DNA of 64,000 nt, taken from assembly GCA_964529305.1 (NCBI GenBank), contig CAZGUX010000048.1, positions 42,765 to 106,764 of the forward strand, written 5' to 3'. Position 1 is the first letter of the stretch; each line of letters starts with the position of its first letter. The translations under genes and the position numbers were made by a program. Below the pieces are notes generated by a model. The model was given only the letters and a program-made list of their open reading frames with translations. It was not told where the DNA came from and did not search any database. Below are positions 26,981 to 35,143 of the stretch, piece by piece. Source of the DNA: CAZGUX01 sp964529305 (lineage in GTDB: Bacteria > Acidobacteriota > Terriglobia > Bryobacterales > Bryobacteraceae).

Positions 26981-28170
26981 TGCGCATCCTGATTGTGGGC
27001 GGAGGCATCATCGGCCTGGCATCCGCCTTTCGGCTGCGCGAGCGTTTTCCCGAGGCGCCGGTGACCGTGCTCGAGAAAGAAGACGGGGTGGGGCAGCATC
27101 AGACGGGACACAACAGCGGCGTCCTGCATTGCGGCCTGTACTACAAGCCGGGTTCCGTCAAGGCGCGCTTGGCCGTGTCCGGTATCCGCCAGATGGTCGC
27201 CTTCTGCCGGGAGAATCGGGTTCCCCATGAAATCTGCGGCAAACTCGTGGTCGCAGCGACCGATGAGGAAGTGCCGCGGCTGAAGGATCTCCACGCGCGG
27301 GGGACGGCGAACGGCCTCGCCGGCCTGCGATGGCTCGAGCCGGACGAGATGCGCGAGATCGAACCGCACGCCGGAGGCGTGGCCGCGTTGCGCGTGCCGG
27401 AGGAAGGCATTGTCGACTACGCGAAGGTGTGCGAAGCGCTCGTCGCGAAGATCTCTTCCCATGGCGACCGTGTGGTCACCCGTGCGCGGGTCAAGCGCCT
27501 GAGCCGCCGCGGCAACGAGTGGATTGCGGATACGGCGGCAGGCGAGTTCTTCGGAGATGTTCTAGTCAATTGCGCCGGTCTTCATTGTGACCGCGTTTCC
27601 GAACTGGCGGGAGTTCCCCGGCGGACCCGGATCGTCCCGTTTCGCGGGGAGTATTACACCCTGACGCCGGAGCGCCAGCACCTGGTGCGGCATTTGATTT
27701 ATCCGGTGCCCGACCCGAAGTTCCCGTTTCTGGGCGTGCACTTTACGCGCATGATTCATGGCGGCATCGAAGCCGGGCCCAACGCGGTGCTGGCGTTCGC
27801 GCGCGAAGGCTATCGCAAGTCCGATATCCGGCCCGGCGACCTGTGGGACGCTTTGACGTATCCCGGTATGTGGAACTTCCTGCGGCGGTACCCGGCGATG
27901 TGCTGGGCGGAACTGCGCCGCTCGTTCAGCCGCGAATTGTTTTGCCGTTCGTTGCAGCGTCTGGTTCCGGAGATTCAGCCGGACGATCTGGCGCCCGGCG
28001 GGGCCGGCGTGCGCGCGCAGGCGCTGGCGCCGAACGGCGACCTGGTTCAGGATTTCGAGTTCGTCCTCGGGCCTCGGGCGGTGCATGTGATCAATGCCCC
28101 CAGTCCCGGGGCGACGGCATCTCTGGCGATTGGCGCGGTCGTTTCGGAAAAGGTGGGGGACGTGATCTAA
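26980..28170 (+). CDS. lhgO: L-2-hydroxyglutarate oxidase/dehydrogenase
   Basis: 396 residues, FAD-dependent (DAO fold). It opens RILIVGGGIIGLASAFRL, followed by QTGHNSGVLHCGLYYKPGS, the LhgO signature. It oxidises L-2-hydroxyglutarate to 2-oxoglutarate. GTG start at 26980 overlaps the tamB stop by one base, so it is read through from the assembly operon though functionally unrelated. Confident family call. Confidence 0.92.
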   Translation: MRILIVGGGIIGLASAFRLRERFPEAPVTVLEKEDGVGQHQTGHNSGVLHCGLYYKPGSVKARLAVSGIRQMVAFCRENRVPHEICGKLVVAATDEEVPRLKDLHARGTANGLAGLRWLEPDEMREIEPHAGGVAALRVPEEGIVDYAKVCEALVAKISSHGDRVVTRARVKRLSRRGNEWIADTAAGEFFGDVLVNCAGLHCDRVSELAGVPRRTRIVPFRGEYYTLTPERQHLVRHLIYPVPDPKFPFLGVHFTRMIHGGIEAGPNAVLAFAREGYRKSDIRPGDLWDALTYPGMWNFLRRYPAMCWAELRRSFSRELFCRSLQRLVPEIQPDDLAPGGAGVRAQALAPNGDLVQDFEFVLGPRAVHVINAPSPGATASLAIGAVVSEKVGDVI

Positions 28171-28214
28171 AGACGTCCGGGACCTGCCAGGCGCGGAACC
28201 GCGTAATGCCCAGG

Positions 28215-28976
28215 CTACCTCGGTACCGTCAGCGGCCAGGTCGATCCAGCCGTGAAGCCTCCATCGACGTACAGCACCTGGCCGGTCATAAAATCACTGG
28301 CCGCGCTCGCCAGGAAGATCGACGTTCCGACCAGGTCCGAGGGCTGCCCCAGGCGCGCCGCGGGCGTCCGCGCCTCCACCCACCCGCGCAGAGTCGTGTT
28401 CTCCCAAAGCGCCGCGTTCAGATCCGTCCGGATAAACCCAGGCGCAATCGCATTCACCTGAATGTTGTGCGCCGCCCACTCCACCGCCAGGGCTCGGGTC
28501 ATCGAGCCAATCGCGCCCTTGCTCGTGCCGTACGCGCTGATTCCGGCAAGGCTCTCGTGCGTGTGGAGGCTGGCGATGTTAATCACCTTTCCCTGCTTCT
28601 GATCGACCATTATCTTTCCGCACGCCCGCGCCATCAAATAGTTGCCGCGAACGTTGATCCGGAGAATGTCATCCAGTTTCTCTTCGGGAAACGTCTCCGC
28701 GGCGTGACGAAAGTTGATACCGGCAACATTGAACAGGACGTCGACGCGGCCTTGCTTTTGCACGACCGCGTCCACGCAGGCGCTGACCTGGCTTGCGTCC
28801 CCGATGTCGCAGACTTCGTAGGGGAGTCCCGTGGATTTCAGGGTTTCTTCGCTTCGCGCGGTCACGACGACGCGCCCGCCCGCCCGGTGGAAGGCCTCGG
28901 CGATGGCGCGGCCAATGCCGCGCGATCCGCCGCTGACCAGGACGACTTTGCCGCTTACATTGAACAAGTCCTGCAT
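28215..28976 (-). CDS. SDR oxidoreductase, gluconate 5-dehydrogenase/KduD-like
   Basis: 253 residues. Cofactor motif SGGSRGIGRAIA, then FNVAGI (NNAG variant), catalytic Ser (NIASLH), Tyr and Lys (YGTSK) and the C-terminal LYVDGGF. The segment around INFRHAAETFPEE resembles sugar-acid SDRs of the gluconate-5-dehydrogenase / 2-deoxy-gluconate dehydrogenase type. It lies 19 bases downstream of a zinc-type alcohol dehydrogenase; together they could act on a sugar acid or polyol. Confidence 0.85.
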   Translation of the reverse strand: MQDLFNVSGKVVLVSGGSRGIGRAIAEAFHRAGGRVVVTARSEETLKSTGLPYEVCDIGDASQVSACVDAVVQKQGRVDVLFNVAGINFRHAAETFPEEKLDDILRINVRGNYLMARACGKIMVDQKQGKVINIASLHTHESLAGISAYGTSKGAIGSMTRALAVEWAAHNIQVNAIAPGFIRTDLNAALWENTTLRGWVEARTPAARLGQPSDLVGTSIFLASAASDFMTGQVLYVDGGFTAGSTWPLTVPR

Positions 28977-28995
28977 AGGTTAGGGCCTCTCTTGA

Positions 28996-29997
28996 CTACG
29001 GCGCGATCATGACTTTGACCGGCGCTTCCTGACCGTCCAGAACCCGGCCAAGAAAAGCAGGCGTCTGGTCGAGAGTCAAACGGTGAGTGATCAGTTCCTT
29101 CAACTGCATCCTGCCGTTGGCAATCAGGTCCACGGCCGGCTCGAAATCGGCATCGTACAGCCGGCTGGTGATCAGCCGGACGTCCTTCGAAAACGCGACC
29201 TTCAGGGGGAAACTGATGTCACCGGCGGGAACTCCGTACACCACAATCCGGCCGCCCCGCCCACACGCCGTGAGCGCATCGCGTACGGTGGATTCAAGGC
29301 CGACACCATCGATCACCGCATCGAACTGGCGCTCGAGTTGCGTCGAGGGAAATCCGTCCCGAACATCGATCGCCTCGTCAAAGCCGAGCCGCCGCGCCAA
29401 CTCCAGGCGTGACGGGACCACATCGGTCACCGCCACGCGGGAAGCGCCGTAGGCCCTTGCCACCTGCACGGCGAGCAGTCCGATATTGCCGGCGCCCAAC
29501 ACCAGCACGCGCGATCCCGTCCCGACGGCGCCTTCCTTCACGGCTCTGACCGCGACCGCGACTGGTTCCACCATTGCGGCCGACTCGAAGTCCATCCCGG
29601 CCGTCATGGCCCGGACCATGTAGTCCTCGACTACGACTTCTTCCGCGTACGCACCGTTGCGCGAGACAACGCCCAGCACCTCGGTGGAGTCCGAATGGTG
29701 GACTTCGCCTTTGGTAAATGCCGGATCTTCACGCAGGCACAAAATGGGGTGAATCAGGACAGGGTCGCCGGATTTCCATCGAGAGCCGGCAGCGGCTTCG
29801 ATAATTTCCCCGCTCGCCTCGTGGCCCGGCACGATGGGGAACCTCGTAAAGGGCAGTTTGCCCGCGACACTCGAGTAGTCGGATCCGCAGACACCTACGT
29901 TGCGTACGCGAATCCGGATCTGCTGCGGGCCTAATTCCGGCCTTGGCAGATCAGTCATTTCGAGCTGCCTGGGACCTTTGAGTAGCAGCGCTTTCAT
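28996..29997 (-). CDS. zinc-type alcohol/polyol dehydrogenase lacking the usual structural-zinc cysteines
   Basis: 333 residues, MDR superfamily. The catalytic zinc ligands are visible (GVCGSD and GHEASG), as is the cofactor motif VLGAGNIGLLAVQVA. The lobe that normally carries four structural-zinc cysteines reads HPILCLREDPAF and has only one Cys. Start at ATG 29997, ten bases after GAGGAG; longer in-frame starts lack support. Probably an operon with the SDR gene that follows. Substrate likely a sugar alcohol or sugar acid, by family only. Confidence 0.85.
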   Translation of the reverse strand: MKALLLKGPRQLEMTDLPRPELGPQQIRIRVRNVGVCGSDYSSVAGKLPFTRFPIVPGHEASGEIIEAAAGSRWKSGDPVLIHPILCLREDPAFTKGEVHHSDSTEVLGVVSRNGAYAEEVVVEDYMVRAMTAGMDFESAAMVEPVAVAVRAVKEGAVGTGSRVLVLGAGNIGLLAVQVARAYGASRVAVTDVVPSRLELARRLGFDEAIDVRDGFPSTQLERQFDAVIDGVGLESTVRDALTACGRGGRIVVYGVPAGDISFPLKVAFSKDVRLITSRLYDADFEPAVDLIANGRMQLKELITHRLTLDQTPAFLGRVLDGQEAPVKVMIAP

Positions 29998-30275
29998 GAA
30001 CGTCATTCTCCTCGAAGAGAAGGCTTTGAATGCCGACTTGATCCTAACACCCGTGATTCCCGGAGTCATGCCTCGCCTTGACCTTGAGGAACCGGCCGCG
30101 CGGGATTGTGCCAAGAGAGACCCCGCGGCTATCGCTATCTCGCTATCGGCCGAATGGGTGAAGGTGCTCGCCCGTAGTCGTCTCGACGAGCCGATCTACG
30201 CAACACCGGCCATCCTTGACAACACGCTGTGCAACAGGACGGCAGGGACCTTATACGCTTTCGGGAAATAGCGCC

Positions 30276-31586
30276 TCACTCGCCGAACACGCGCTGGAAG
30301 ATCGCGTCGATGTTGCGGAGTTGCCGCTCCAGCGAGAAGGTCTCCGCAATCTTTTCCGGCCCGAGGGTCTTGCGAATCTTCGGATCGGCCTCGATCGCGG
30401 CGCGGAAGTCGCTTTCCTCTTCCCACGCCTTCATCGCGTGGCCCTGGACCAACCGGTAGGCCGTCTCACGCAGCATGCCGGCCGCGGCAAGATCGAGCAG
30501 CAACTGGCCGGAGAACACCAGGCCTTTCGTCAGGTCCAGGTTCCTTCGCATTCGCTCCGGATAGACGATGAGTTTGTCGACCAGCCAGGTGGTCCGGGCG
30601 AGCAGGTAGTCGACCAGAATCGTCGAGTCGGGCAGAATGATGCGCTCCGCCGAAGAGTGCGAGATGTCGCGTTCGTGCCAGAGCGCGACATTCTCCAGGC
30701 CCGTCAGCGCATTCGAGCGGACGACCCGGGCCAGCCCGCAGATCTGCTCGCAGAGAACGGGATTCCGCTTGTGCGGCATCGCGGAACTGCCCTTCTGGCC
30801 TTTGGAGAAGAACTCTTCGGCTTCCCGCACCTCGGTTCGTTGCAGATGCCGCACCTCCAGCGCGATCTTTTCGAGGCTCGCCGCGATCACCGCCAGCGTA
30901 CACAGATAGGCGGCGTGGCGATCCCGTTGCAGGACCTGGGTCGAAACGGGCGCAGGCAGCAGACCGAGTTTCGCGCAGATGAGTTCCTCGGCGTCCGGCC
31001 CGATGTGCGCGAAGGTGCCGACCGCGCCCGAAATCTTGCCATACCGCAAGTCCTCGGCTGCGGCTCGAAAGCGTTTGAGGTTGCGGCCGACCTCTTCGTA
31101 CCAGATGGCGATCTTCCACCCGAAGGTGATCGGTTCCGCGTGGACCCCGTGAGTCCGGCCGATCTCTACGGTGTGGCGGAACTCGAGCGCGCGGCGCTTC
31201 AGGACCTCGCGTAGTTTCTCCAGGCCTTGCCCGATCAGACGCGAAGCCTGGCCGATCCGCAGCGCCTGCGCGGTATCGACCACATCGTTCGAGGTCAGCC
31301 CGTAGTGCAGCCAGCGCGACACCTCCGCCTTTTTGGCGGCGGCCATTTTCTCGGCCACCGACGTCGTGAACGCAATCACGTCGTGCTTCACCTCCGCCTC
31401 GATCTGGTCGATCCGGTCGACATCGAAGGCCGCATGCCGGCGCAACAATCGGGCCGCCTGCGCGGGTACGATCCCCAACTCGGCCAACGCCTCGGAGGCG
31501 GCCAATTCCACTTCCAGCCAGGTCGCGAACTTGTTTTCGTCGCTCCAGATGCGTCCCATCTCCGGGCGCGTGTATCGTCGAATCAT
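30276..31586 (-). CDS. purB: adenylosuccinate lyase
   Basis: 436 residues. The fumarase-superfamily signature GSSAMPHKRNP is intact, together with HYGLTSNDVVDTA and GRTHGVHAEP. PurB catalyses two steps of purine synthesis: SAICAR to AICAR plus fumarate, and adenylosuccinate to AMP plus fumarate. Length and opening (MIRRYTRPEMGRIWSDENKF) match the family. It lies 13 bases downstream of the YycJ-like gene on the same strand. Confidence 0.96.
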   Translation of the reverse strand: MIRRYTRPEMGRIWSDENKFATWLEVELAASEALAELGIVPAQAARLLRRHAAFDVDRIDQIEAEVKHDVIAFTTSVAEKMAAAKKAEVSRWLHYGLTSNDVVDTAQALRIGQASRLIGQGLEKLREVLKRRALEFRHTVEIGRTHGVHAEPITFGWKIAIWYEEVGRNLKRFRAAAEDLRYGKISGAVGTFAHIGPDAEELICAKLGLLPAPVSTQVLQRDRHAAYLCTLAVIAASLEKIALEVRHLQRTEVREAEEFFSKGQKGSSAMPHKRNPVLCEQICGLARVVRSNALTGLENVALWHERDISHSSAERIILPDSTILVDYLLARTTWLVDKLIVYPERMRRNLDLTKGLVFSGQLLLDLAAAGMLRETAYRLVQGHAMKAWEEESDFRAAIEADPKIRKTLGPEKIAETFSLERQLRNIDAIFQRVFGE

Positions 31587-31599
31587 CTTCAGTCTTCTC

Positions 31600-32436
31600 T
31601 TACAAGGTGAATACTTCGGTCGCCTGCCGCTGGGTCGCCACCACGAGCCGGGTGGAAAGGCCGCGCGCCGCCAGCGCCTGGTCCGCCATCAGCCGCACAA
31701 TTTCCGGATGGTTGTTCTGCTCGCTCAGGTGCCCCAGAACCAGGATGCCCGCCCTCGAATCAAAATCGTTGCGAATGAAATCGCACGCGTGGTCGTTGGA
31801 CAGATGCCCCACGCGGCTCATGACCCTCTGTTTGACCGGCCAGGGATACGGCCCGACCTTCAGCATTTCCAGATCGTGGTTCGATTCCAGCAGCAGGAGG
31901 TTCGCGCCCGCCAGATGAAACCGGATCGAGTCCGTCACATAGCCCAGATCGGTCGCCACCGAGAATTTCACTCCCTGGACCCGTACGCTGAATCCCACCG
32001 GGTCGATCGCATCGTGCGGAATCGTGAAACTGTCGATCTCCAGATCGCCGACCGAGAACGTCGAGCCGGCCTGGAACCGTTCGACCCGCGCCTCGAGACC
32101 TTCCCAGTCGATGGACTGCCCGGTGCGCTCTGTCAGGTAGACAGGCAGCTTCAGCTTATGTGCCGACTGGAACTTGCGCACCAGCCGAACCAGTCCACAA
32201 ACATGGTCCGAGTGCTCGTGGGTGACCAGAATCGCGTTGATGCGTCCCAGCGCCAGACCTGCCGCGGTCAGGCGGCGCTCTGTTTCCCGAACGCTCAGGC
32301 CGGCATCGATCAGCACCGCCGTCCGCTCGCTCGCGACGTACGTGCAGTTGCCCGAGCTACCGCTGGCCAGCACACAAACCTGGACGATGCTGTGTCTCCT
32401 GAACCTCCATTGTGGCAGACCGCCCGCTCCGCCCAC
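31600..32436 (-). CDS. YycJ/WalJ-like metallo-beta-lactamase-fold hydrolase
   Basis: Up to 278 residues. CVLASGSSGNCTYV, VTHEHSDHVCGL and LGHLSEQNNHPEI mark the YycJ/WalJ branch, whose characterised members are nucleases linked to cell-wall control or DNA metabolism. The family normally starts 4-6 residues before LASGSSGN. The only ATG/GTG/TTG upstream in frame near there is the GTG at 32436, which adds a Trp/Arg-rich stretch and lacks a Shine-Dalgarno. An ATC codon at 32388 sits 6 bases after AGGAGA and fits the family start better. The real start may therefore be non-standard. Confidence 0.85.
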   Translation of the reverse strand: MGGAGGLPQWRFRRHSIVQVCVLASGSSGNCTYVASERTAVLIDAGLSVRETERRLTAAGLALGRINAILVTHEHSDHVCGLVRLVRKFQSAHKLKLPVYLTERTGQSIDWEGLEARVERFQAGSTFSVGDLEIDSFTIPHDAIDPVGFSVRVQGVKFSVATDLGYVTDSIRFHLAGANLLLLESNHDLEMLKVGPYPWPVKQRVMSRVGHLSNDHACDFIRNDFDSRAGILVLGHLSEQNNHPEIVRLMADQALAARGLSTRLVVATQRQATEVFTL

Positions 32437-32508
32437 AAGCTTGTGACGCCGCGCCCGCGAGTGTTACAACGGAAGCGGCTCTCATCTTTTGTTCCGGAGA
32501 CGAATCAC

Positions 32509-33639
32509 ATGACGCAACCCTTCTCCCGCCGGGACGTGCTTGCCGGAGCCGGCACGGCCTTCACGATCGTCCAGCCGCAATCCGTTCGCGGCAGTCAGGC
32601 GAATTCCAAAGTCACCGTCGGCCTCATCGGCGTCGGTGGCCGCGGCACCTACGACGCGGGTGTCTTTCATCGGGACAGCCGGGCGCGCGTCACGGCTCTG
32701 TGCGACCTGTTCGATGACCGCATCGAGGTCGGCACCCAGAAACTCGGCCTGGAAAAACCCGCGGTCTATAAGGACTTCGAGAAACTGCTTGCCTCCAATC
32801 TTGACGTGGTAATCATCGCCACTCCGCCGTTCGAACACCCGCGCATGTTGGAGGCGGCGGTCCAGGCAAAAAAGCACGTCTATTGCGAGAAACCCATGGG
32901 CGTGGACTTCGAGGGGTGCCGCCGCGTGATCGCCGCCGGCCGCAAGGCCGATCCCCGCAAGAACGTCTCGGTCGGATTCCAGCAGCGCTACGGGGCGGTG
33001 TACCAGGAAGCGTACAAGCGCATTCAGAATGGCACCATCGGGCAACTGGTGAATGCGCGAGGCTACTGGATCGGCGGCGATCCCTTCAAGCGCAGGCCCT
33101 ATCCGGATCCGAAAGTGGAAAAGCTGCGCAACTGGTTCTGCTATCGCGAGTACTCCGGCGACTTCATCGTCGAGCAGGATTGTCACAACTTCGACGTGCT
33201 GCACTGGTTCCTGAATGCGCGGCCGATTCGGGTGGTCGGGTGGGGGGGCCGCAAGGTCCGGACGTCGATGGAAATTCTCGATCACCTCAGCCTGACGTTC
33301 GAGTTCCCGGATGGAATTCACGTGAACTTCGAGGCCAACCAGATGAGCCCGCCGGGCTTCAGCCGCGTGGGCGAGGAATTCACTGGCACCAAAGGTGTGA
33401 TTGCGACCTCGCGCGGCCGGGTGGTGCATACCAAGGGCCCCAACGACGTGGAGACCATCGAGTCGAAGCGCGATATCACCATCGACGGAATCGAGCAGTT
33501 TCTTGACCGTGTGCTGGCGGGGACGGTGGAGAACGTGGCGGAGCGGTCGGCGATCAGCACGTTGTTCGCGATCCTCGGCCGGACGGCTCTCTACAACAAC
33601 CGGGAAGCGGTCTGGAAGTCCGAGTTCGGCGACGTCTAG
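32509..33639 (+). CDS. Tat-exported Gfo/Idh/MocA-family oxidoreductase
   Basis: 376 residues. Twin-arginine start PFSRRDVLAGAG, then VGLIGVGGRGTYDAG (cofactor binding) and HVYCEKPMGVD with the family Lys-Pro. The C-terminal domain contains WFCYREYSGDFIVEQDCHN, found in exported members from Acidobacteria and Planctomycetes. GGAGA lies 10 bases before the ATG. Substrate unknown; likely a sugar or glycoside oxidised in the periplasm. The 60 bases after its stop lead into a toxin-antitoxin pair. Confidence 0.86.
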   Translation: MTQPFSRRDVLAGAGTAFTIVQPQSVRGSQANSKVTVGLIGVGGRGTYDAGVFHRDSRARVTALCDLFDDRIEVGTQKLGLEKPAVYKDFEKLLASNLDVVIIATPPFEHPRMLEAAVQAKKHVYCEKPMGVDFEGCRRVIAAGRKADPRKNVSVGFQQRYGAVYQEAYKRIQNGTIGQLVNARGYWIGGDPFKRRPYPDPKVEKLRNWFCYREYSGDFIVEQDCHNFDVLHWFLNARPIRVVGWGGRKVRTSMEILDHLSLTFEFPDGIHVNFEANQMSPPGFSRVGEEFTGTKGVIATSRGRVVHTKGPNDVETIESKRDITIDGIEQFLDRVLAGTVENVAERSAISTLFAILGRTALYNNREAVWKSEFGDV

Positions 33640-33696
33640 ATGCCTCGAGCCAGCGAGTGCGCGCCGGTGGTCGCACTGGCAGAGGCCGCAGGGAAG

Positions 33697-33708
33697 GTAT
33701 GATCATAC
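33697..33708. promoter_or_regulatory. palindrome upstream of MazE-like gene, likely operator
   Basis: GTATGATCATAC is a perfect 12-base palindrome ending 12 bases before the antitoxin ATG and overlapping a TATGAT-like -10 element. Ribbon-helix-helix antitoxins normally repress their own promoter through such sites. Confidence 0.5.
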
Positions 33709-33720
33709 TAGGAATATGAA

Positions 33721-34029
33721 ATGGCTACGATTGAGCGTGTAACCGTGACCCTTCCCGCGGAACTTGTCAGAGACATCGACCGGCGTGAGAAAAACCGAAG
33801 CAAGTTCGTCGCTGAGGCCGTTCGCCGGGAACTTGATCATCGCCGGCGCGAGGACCTTCACAGGTCGCTGGAGAATCCTCATCCTGAAAGCGGTGCGCTC
33901 GCCGATGACGGACTCGATTCATGGGCGCTCAGCTTGCCAGAGGAAGATACCGAGGCCCTGGTAGACAGCAATGCAGGCCGTCCGGTTCAATGGGTGCCTG
34001 GCGAGGGCTGGGTGGAGCGCAGCGAGTGA
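33721..34029 (+). CDS. ribbon-helix-helix antitoxin (MazE/CopG type)
   Basis: 102 residues. The first 45 (RVTVTLPAELVRDIDRRE, then RSKFVAEAVRRELDHR) are a ribbon-helix-helix DNA-binding domain. The acidic C-terminal part is suited to toxin binding. A MazF-type toxin gene overlaps its stop (GTGA), so the pair is translationally coupled. It probably represses its own promoter through the palindrome just upstream. Confidence 0.85.
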   Translation: MATIERVTVTLPAELVRDIDRREKNRSKFVAEAVRRELDHRRREDLHRSLENPHPESGALADDGLDSWALSLPEEDTEALVDSNAGRPVQWVPGEGWVERSE

Positions 34030-34406
34030 GACTCGGACGAGGCGCTGTTGTCCTGGTGGAACTAGACCCCACAGCCGGCCACGAACAGCGCGGCGTAAGG
34101 CCCTGCATCGTGGTGAGCGACCCTGACGTCAACACACACCAGCGCTTTCCGCTGGTGTGTGTAGTACCGGTAACGGCGACTCCGGGTGAAGGACTGCTCT
34201 GTCCGCCCCTTGCCGCTGGCATGAGCGGCCTCGCCAAGAAGTCCTTCGCGCTGATCGACCATTTACGATCGATCGACAAGAGGAGGATCCGTCGTTTATT
34301 CGGCAATCTTGCCGAGCAAGAGATCGCGGCCATTGATGACGGCATCGTGGCATTCCTCGGCCTTGGCGAACGCCTTCACGAGCAGGGCGCGCCACCGCTG
34401 CAGTAA
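34026..34406 (+). CDS. MazF/PemK-type endoribonuclease toxin
   Basis: 126 residues with a GTG start overlapping the antitoxin stop. The segment VRLGRGAVVLVELDPTAGHE, then QRGVRPCIVVSDP and VVPVTAT, is the MazF/PemK fold (usual opening RGDVWLVDLDP...GHEQ.GRRPALVVS). Such toxins cut mRNA at short specific sequences. All core segments are present, so it should be active. Confidence 0.9.
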   Translation: MRLGRGAVVLVELDPTAGHEQRGVRPCIVVSDPDVNTHQRFPLVCVVPVTATPGEGLLCPPLAAGMSGLAKKSFALIDHLRSIDKRRIRRLFGNLAEQEIAAIDDGIVAFLGLGERLHEQGAPPLQ

Positions 34407-34471
34407 GAATCTGGGGCTAGTCCGCAACTCACCCGTCTGCACTCTGATTGACCAAGATCCGGTCAAGGGAT

Positions 34472-34489
34472 AGCATCTTATAAGATGCT
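34472..34489. promoter_or_regulatory. 18-base perfect palindrome upstream of Phd-like gene
   Basis: AGCATCTTATAAGATGCT is self-complementary over all 18 bases and ends 20 bases before the GTG chosen for the antitoxin. Its centre TTATAA can also serve as a -10 element. This position and symmetry fit autoregulation by the Phd/YefM-like antitoxin. Confidence 0.55.
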
Positions 34490-34509
34490 TGTCACGTGCG
34501 GGGCACACC

Positions 34510-34800
34510 GTGGTTAATTTGAGTCAGGATATTCATCCGCTAACCGACTTCAAGCGGAACACCGCCGCCTTCGTCAAGCGGATGAAGCGGACGAAGAGAC
34601 CCCTGGTCCTTACAGTTAATGGCAAGGCCGAGCTTGTCGTCCAAGACGCGCAAGGCTATCAACAGATTCTCGACCGACTCGACCGACTCGACGCCGTCGA
34701 GACGATTCTTAGCGGTCTGAAGGCTTCGAGTGAGGGTCGCGTCAAACCGGCTCGCAAGGCACTAGAAGAACTGGGCGCGAAGCTTGGCATTTCACGTTGA
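34510..34800 (+). CDS. Phd/YefM-type antitoxin
   Basis: 96 residues. NLSQDIHPLTDFKRNTAAFV, then KRPLVLTVNGKAELVVQDA, is the Phd/YefM fold that binds DNA through its N-terminus and neutralises the toxin with its C-terminus. The GTG at 34510 aligns with family starts; a TTG at 34489 would add seven residues but lies within the palindrome. The toxin gene that follows overlaps it by 17 bases. Confidence 0.87.
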   Translation: MVNLSQDIHPLTDFKRNTAAFVKRMKRTKRPLVLTVNGKAELVVQDAQGYQQILDRLDRLDAVETILSGLKASSEGRVKPARKALEELGAKLGISR

Positions 34801-35104
34801 CGTCACGGACTCGGCGCTCGCGGATGCCGAGGACTACGTCCGGCGGATTCGTGACGTAAACAAGGAACCGGACGCCGCCGAGCGTTGGTCCCGCGGGCTC
34901 GTCACCGCCATTTACTCCCTTGAGGAATTTCCGAGCGGTTGCCCAATCATTCCTGAAGCCAACGCGTTCAACGAGAAGATTCGACACCTCATCTACTTTT
35001 CTCACCGCATCATCTTCGGCATCGACTACAACGGGAAGCGGGTAGTCGTGTATCGGATCTTCCACCTGCGAAAGGGACTCCGGCCCAAAGACGTTCGGGG
35101 CTGA
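34784..35104 (+). CDS. ParE/RelE-type toxin
   Basis: 106 residues, TTG start within the antitoxin gene. The compact fold pattern (VDVTDSALADAEDYVRRI...AERWSRGL...IYSLEEFPSGCP...IRHLIYFSHRIIFGID, then VVVYRIFHLRKG) is that of the ParE/RelE superfamily. The C-terminal RIFHLRKG carries basic residues usual near the active edge. Whether it targets ribosome-bound mRNA (RelE) or gyrase (ParE) cannot be told from this sequence. Confidence 0.87.
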   Translation: MAFHVDVTDSALADAEDYVRRIRDVNKEPDAAERWSRGLVTAIYSLEEFPSGCPIIPEANAFNEKIRHLIYFSHRIIFGIDYNGKRVVVYRIFHLRKGLRPKDVRG

Positions 35105-35143
35105 GGCAGAGCCAACGATGTTCACCGCCAGCTGAAGTGCCGG

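Noticed and set aside
33640..35143. CRISPR or integron-like array around the toxin-antitoxin pairs
   Set aside because: Only single palindromes are present; there are no repeated spacers, attC-like sites or integrase.
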